Assembly: GCF_020379485.1 (NCBI RefSeq)
Contig: NC_063436.1
Coordinates: 19,280,423-19,344,422, forward strand
Direction of reading: 5' to 3'
DNA: 64,000 bases
From: Brassica napus
Lineage: Eukaryota > Streptophyta > Magnoliopsida > Brassicales > Brassicaceae
Part shown: piece by piece, positions 59,778 through 64,000 of the stretch
Numbering within the stretch: the stretch's first letter is position 1
How the letters are laid out: each line of letters starts with the position of its first letter
The notes under the pieces: model-generated
What the model saw: only the letters and a program-made list of their open reading frames with translations
Told to the model about the DNA's origin: nothing
Database searches by the model: none
Translations under genes and position numbers: made by a program

Positions 59778-62228
59778 ATGTAAGAACCCTATCCCACTCT
59801 TTTAGGTTAGATTTGTATGGTTTTTAAGTAGATTTGATGATTTTGGAATGAGATTTATAGATTTTGTTAGGGTGAATGGTAGATTTGTGTAAAATCGAGT
59901 TTGATTATGTATTTCACTTGATTTGAATTTTTTTTTTAGTTTTTATTAATTTTGTGGTTATAAAAATCGAATTTGAAATTATATATATATATTGAAAACG
60001 TTTTTTGTATATAAAATCTATTTTTTGCATTTTAAATTCATTTATATATTTATTAAACATTTTTAAAATCTATAAAACTTTTTTTAAGATTAAAAATCAT
60101 TTATATAATATTTAAAAACATTTTTTTTGTATTTTATATGTAAAATATAAATTTCTATATTTATTAAACATTTTTAATATTATGAAAACTATTTTTGTAA
60201 TTATTTAACATTTTAAACATTTTTAAAACTATTTTTCGTAATTATTATGTTTTTGGGATTTAACATTTTAAACATTTTTAAAATCTATTAAAACTTTTTT
60301 TATTTAAACTGTTTTTTTTAATTAAAATTATTAGAACTAATTTTTAAATATGTTTTTTTTTAATTTACAGGTCTAATGATGATCAGATCCGGCCTCGCCA
60401 GCGTCGTAGCCGGGGTGGTATGGGGAGCCAGTCTCGGGGTTCTTCCAGCCATGTTCAGGATTCCGTTTCGCCCCACAGCTCATACCATACATCTCCCTCT
60501 CCATTACTCGCTCCTGCTGCTCCCGCTCCCGCTGCTGCACCCGCTCCTGGTCCCGCTGCTGCACCCGGTCCTCTGGGAGTGATGAGGGTTGCGGAGTTGG
60601 TTCGACAGCCCGGTCGTGACCATCTTCCCTATCTCACTGAGTATCCACATGGACATGGTCAAACATGGTAATTTAAACTTTTATTTTTTAAACTATTTTT
60701 TATTTAAACTATTTTTTTATTAATAATTTATTTTTTTTATTAGGTTCAACCGATCCGGGAATGGGATCAGCGCATGGATCAACCGTATGATGTACTCGGC
60801 CCTCGACAGCGGACATCCGACTTTCACTCACTTCCCTGTCGAGAAGCAGCATCTGTGGTTTCAGCAGTTTGCGGTAAGTATTCTAATTTTTAAATTATAT
60901 TTTTTATATTATTAAAACTATTTTTTGTAATTATTAAACTATTTTCTATATTTATTAGACATTTTAAATATTATTAAAACTTATTTTTGTAATTATTAAA
61001 CTAATTTCTATATTTATTAGACATTTTAAATATTATTAAAACTTATTTTTGTAATTATTAAATTATTTTTTTAATTATTAAACTATTTTTTATTTATTAA
61101 AACGACGATTTTTGTAATTATTAAACTATTATATTTTTGTGCTTAAAAACTATTTTTAAACTATTTCAGCAAGAATTCAACTGGAATGCCGATGATACGC
61201 TCTCTATCTATCACCATTTTGTCCATAAAGTTATGGACAACTATGGGAAGCAGATGTACGAGTGGAAGAAGAAGTGGGAAGTAAACAAGGTAGTTTTTAA
61301 TTTATTAACAATTTTTAATTTATTAAACTATTTTTAAAATTATTAAACTTTTTTTTTTAAATTAAAAGGTCCCAAAGTCGATGAACGACACGGTCTGGAA
61401 GGAGTTGTGTGCGCATTGGGATAAAGAAGAGACGAAAGAAACTTCTTCCACCAACTCCAACAACCGCAGGAGCGACCGTAAAGGAAAGGGCATCTACAAG
61501 CATAACTTGGGTGCTCAATCTATTGCCACTCTGGCGGATCGCATGGTAAGCTCAACCGCTTTTTCTTCAATTATTTAAGTTTCAGAATTTTATTTTTTTG
61601 CATTTTCAAATTTCTAATGTTTGTCTAATTTATTTTTTTTCAAGGCGGAAGAAAATGAAGGCCACCCAGTTGATGATCTCGCCCTTATGAAAAGGGCGTA
61701 TACCAACAAGAAGACCGGCCAGATTGATGATGGTCTTGTGAGGGACGTGGTCGACCTGGTCCAAACTCAGGTGTATGACGAAGTGTCTCAGCTTCAAACC
61801 GATGATGACGATTCGACGGCCTCGACCAACTTGTCTCGGGTTCGAATCAACGAAATCGTTGAATCGGTAAGTTTTTTTTTTTTAAAGTTCAATTTAATTA
61901 TTTCTTGATTTTTATTTTATCATCAATTTAAATTATCTAAACTTGGTTATTTATATTTCAGTCGGTTCCAAAGAAAAAGGGACGTTTGGTCGGTTTGGGT
62001 CGTCGCTCCCGGTCGGCTGCTCCTTCTTCTGCACCACATGCGTATGTTGATCCAGAAGTTCTTACGGCTCAGCTGAAGGACAAGGATGATCGGATATCTG
62101 CGTTGGAGACTCAGATGGCAGCTCAACAGGCGGGCTATGAGACCCAGAAGAGGCTGAACGAGCAGATGATGGAGATGATGAAGAGGATGTACCCGAACGA
62201 GACGTTCCCGAACATTCAAGACCCGTAG
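59778..62228 (+). CDS. CACTA TnpA-like protein (Transposase_24), seven exons, split start codon
   Basis: Coding exons: AT at 59778-59779, then 60371-60667, 60744-60873, 61170-61289, 61369-61545, 61645-61866 and 61962-62228. All have GT/AG borders, and the coding length is 1215 nt (404 residues), in frame. Without splicing, the ATG at 59778 is followed directly by TAA; splicing GT(59780)-AG(60370) gives ATG TCT AAT GAT ([17 protein letters not shown]). Then come a Ser/Pro/Ala-rich part, [20 protein letters not shown], the Transposase_24 region with [39 protein letters not shown] and [20 protein letters not shown], then an acidic region, a basic patch [15 protein letters not shown] and a C-terminal coiled coil ([20 protein letters not shown]). 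The family is thought to bind the subterminal repeats. The exon 1 assignment is an inference; an in-frame Met at 60420 is the alternative start. Confidence 0.85.
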
Positions 62229-62394
62229 TTTTTTTTTTTTTCCAAAAACTCTGAATGTTTTATTTAAATTTGAATATTATCTACTATGTTTTATTTTATG
62301 TTTTATTCAATTTTAATTTTAAATTTTAAAAATTTTAATTTTTAAAAATAAAATTAATTTTAAAAAAAAATAAATTTTTAAAAAATAAATTTTT

Positions 62395-62870
62395 TCAAAA
62401 TTCCGAGGGAATGGAGTTCCTCGGAAAATTCCGAGGAACTTTCTCCCCTCGGCAAATTCCGACGAACTTTAAGTTCCTCGGAATTTTCTGAGGGAAAAAG
62501 TTCCTCGGAATTTTCCGAGAAACTCCACTCCCTCGGAAAATTCCGAGGGAAGAAAGTTCCTCGGAAAAGTCCGAGGAACATTTGTTCCTCGGTATTTTCC
62601 GATAAACATTCCGAGGAATATTTCGTCGAAACTTCCGAGGATTGGACCATCGGAATTCCCTCGGTATTTTCCGAGGAATCTTCCGACGAACTTCGTGTCC
62701 TCGGAGTATCCTCGGAATTTTGTTTCCTCGGAATTCCGTCGGAAAATTCCGAGGAATTATGAATTTCCGAGGAGTTATTTCCGAGGACTTTTTTCGTCGG
62801 TATGTCCTCGGAATAGCGTTATTCCGACGACATACCGACGATTTTTTCCCTCAGTATCCCGATGTTTTCT
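62395..62870. repeat. Right subterminal motif array of the CACTA element
   Basis: More than twenty CCGAGG/CCTCGG cores within about 475 bp, such as AAAATTCCGAGGAACT, AGTTCCTCGGAATTTTC and TTCCTCGGAATTCCGTCGG. It is denser and longer than the left array; such asymmetry is normal for CACTA ends. Confidence 0.9.
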
Positions 62871-63145
62871 TGTAGTGAGTCATTTGCATCTTATCAGTGC
62901 GTTGTTGTTTTGAGCAAAGCCATGAGCTATGGTTGAAACTGCACGCACGACTATTGTTCTTAGATGTAATGCCAACATCGTAGATTGTATACTAACTACG
63001 TTTTCTCACCATATTGGTTGAGTACATGCAATATCTTGTTATTAATACGCCTATTTATTTTTTTGCCAATATTAATGCATCTAATTTCTCAAAAAGATGG
63101 TGATATTCACGCCATGCACACCTCATTCTCTTATTCATACATATA

Positions 63146-64000
63146 GGGATGTGCACTATACCCGATTCCGTTATCCGAACACGATCCGAATTAATACCCA
63201 AACCAAAATAGCAAAATACCCGAATGGGTCTTTGATATGAGCATGTTCGGATAACCGAACCCGATCAGTTATATCTGATACCCGAAAAGTTATCCGAAAT
63301 ATCCGAACATACATATAATTAACCCTAAATCTATATTTTTTATCCTCCATTTAGTTTAGTCGACTGTGCAATCTCCATTTATTTCTCATTCTCCATTTTG
63401 ATTTTGTTTGTGTGATGATTATAAATTTGATTCAGATTGTATGATGCTCAGAAGTTAGTCAATTTTGTTTGCAACCTACAAAAGTTAGTCGATTTGTTTG
63501 GTTTGTCCACAGATTTAAATTTTAAAGAGATTGTTTTTGTTGATCGAAGAAGTGATAACATAACATAACTGAATAATTGCTTGTGTTTGAATGTTATTGC
63601 ACAACTTGTTTAGCTTTACAAAATAAAAATAGAGATAGAATATGAATTATATTACTGAACGACTTATCTTGTTGTCATAATACATATGCCGTTTGTTTTA
63701 GGTTTTTTTTTCTTATTCTATAAACTTTGCTGATAGTTTCACTTTGTTTTTGGACGTATTATTGTTGTTGTTCACATTTCATGTTGTTTTTGGACTAATA
63801 ACATTAAAAAGAATGATTTGAAGACAAAACAAAAAATGCATTTCAATTTTTTTTTTTAATTTGAATTTCAGATATATCTGAATTAATTATCCGAACCAAA
63901 TTCACAATGAAAAAATATCCGAACAGGTTATATATCTCTATACCAAATATCCAAAAATTCTAAATATCCAATCCGAAACTAAATGGATATCCGAACGTCC
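63146..64000. repeat. Degenerate repeat with many ATCCGAA motifs, cut by the window end
   Basis: Begins GGGATGTGCACTATACCCGA and holds repeated TATCCGAAC, CCGAACCCGAT and ATATCCGAA text in its first 170 bp and again in the last 130 bp, the two clusters being roughly inverted relative to a central AT-rich part. It looks like a large non-autonomous TIR element whose right end lies beyond 64000. Confidence 0.5.

Larger units (their letters stand above)
54998..62877. mobile_element. Complete CACTA (En/Spm) transposon, 7880 bp, both genes open
   Basis: The left end CACTACAAGAAAACA at 54998 and the right end TGTTTTCTTGTAGTG at 62877 are inverted copies apart from a possible mismatch. The 3-bp target duplication AGT lies at 54995-54997 and 62878-62880. 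Both ends carry arrays of TTCCGAGGAA / TTCCTCGGAA / TTCCGACGGAA motifs. Inside are an 1120-residue TNP2 transposase and a multi-exon TnpA-like gene, both without stops or shifts that I can find. This is the structure expected of an autonomous or very recently active element. Confidence 0.96.

Noticed and set aside
60373..60564. Antisense frame rich in Gln, Glu and Arg
   Set aside because: It is the shadow of the Pro/Ala-rich exon 2 of the TnpA-like gene.
62395..62870. CRISPR-like or satellite array
   Set aside because: The short motifs are in both orientations with irregular spacing, and they occur at the ends of a CACTA element; they are subterminal transposase-binding-type repeats.

Overview
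The window is nuclear DNA from a crucifer, most likely Brassica or a close relative. Genes have many introns, intergenic DNA is AT-rich, and the encoded proteins match, as far as I recall them, Arabidopsis proteins from chromosome 3 around At3g21160-At3g21270. The order is an MNS-type Golgi mannosidase I (-), an F-box-associated relic (+), an ACA9-type calcium pump (+), mitochondrial ATP synthase epsilon (+), two tandem MKK5-type MAPK kinases (+), two tandem 4CL5-type 4-coumarate:CoA ligases (-), two decayed 4CL 3' exons (-), a PP2A B55 pseudogene (+) and a DOF2-type transcription factor (+). ATP synthase epsilon and PP2A B55 belong, in Arabidopsis, to the paralogous chromosome 1 block (ATP epsilon - MKK4 - 4CL1 - PP2A B - DOF1). 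This window therefore seems to keep pieces of the pre-duplication gene order that the Arabidopsis chromosome 3 copy lost.

Layout: 1-2.2 kb noncoding; 2.2-5.4 kb mannosidase; 7.3-8.0 kb F-box relic; 9.5-15.3 kb ACA9; 18.6-19.2 kb ATP epsilon; 20.8-21.7 and 26.0-27.0 kb the MKK5 pair, with a SINE and a foldback TIR element between them; 28.2-32.7 and 39.8-42.7 kb the 4CL5 pair, separated by a retroposon (33.9-34.6 kb) and a non-autonomous CACTA transposon (35.7-39.7 kb) that carries an exon of ferredoxin-thioredoxin reductase; 43-48 kb a graveyard of 4CL exon relics, LINE pieces and MITEs; 48.8-50.1 kb PP2A B55 pseudogene; 53.3-53.9 kb DOF2; 55.0-62.9 kb a complete CACTA transposon with both genes open; 63.1 kb to the end a degenerate repeat.

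The host genes are independent, not an operon. MKK5 acts in MAPK stress and immune signalling, 4CL5 activates hydroxycinnamates for phenylpropanoids, ACA9 exports calcium (pollen in Arabidopsis), the mannosidase trims N-glycans in the Golgi, and epsilon is part of the F1 stalk.

The most notable observations are: (1) an apparently intact CACTA element with exact 3-bp target duplication, an 1120-residue TNP2 transposase and a 7-exon second gene whose ATG is created by splicing; (2) a second CACTA element that has captured an FTRB exon; (3) a 4CL5 paralogue whose last exon switches to 4CL2-type sequence, with two more 4CL2-type exon relics nearby; (4) a PP2A B55 pseudogene made by a large internal deletion in a conserved position; (5) an MKK5 duplicate with a shortened C-terminus and altered docking site. 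Statements about Arabidopsis rest on memory, not on a search.
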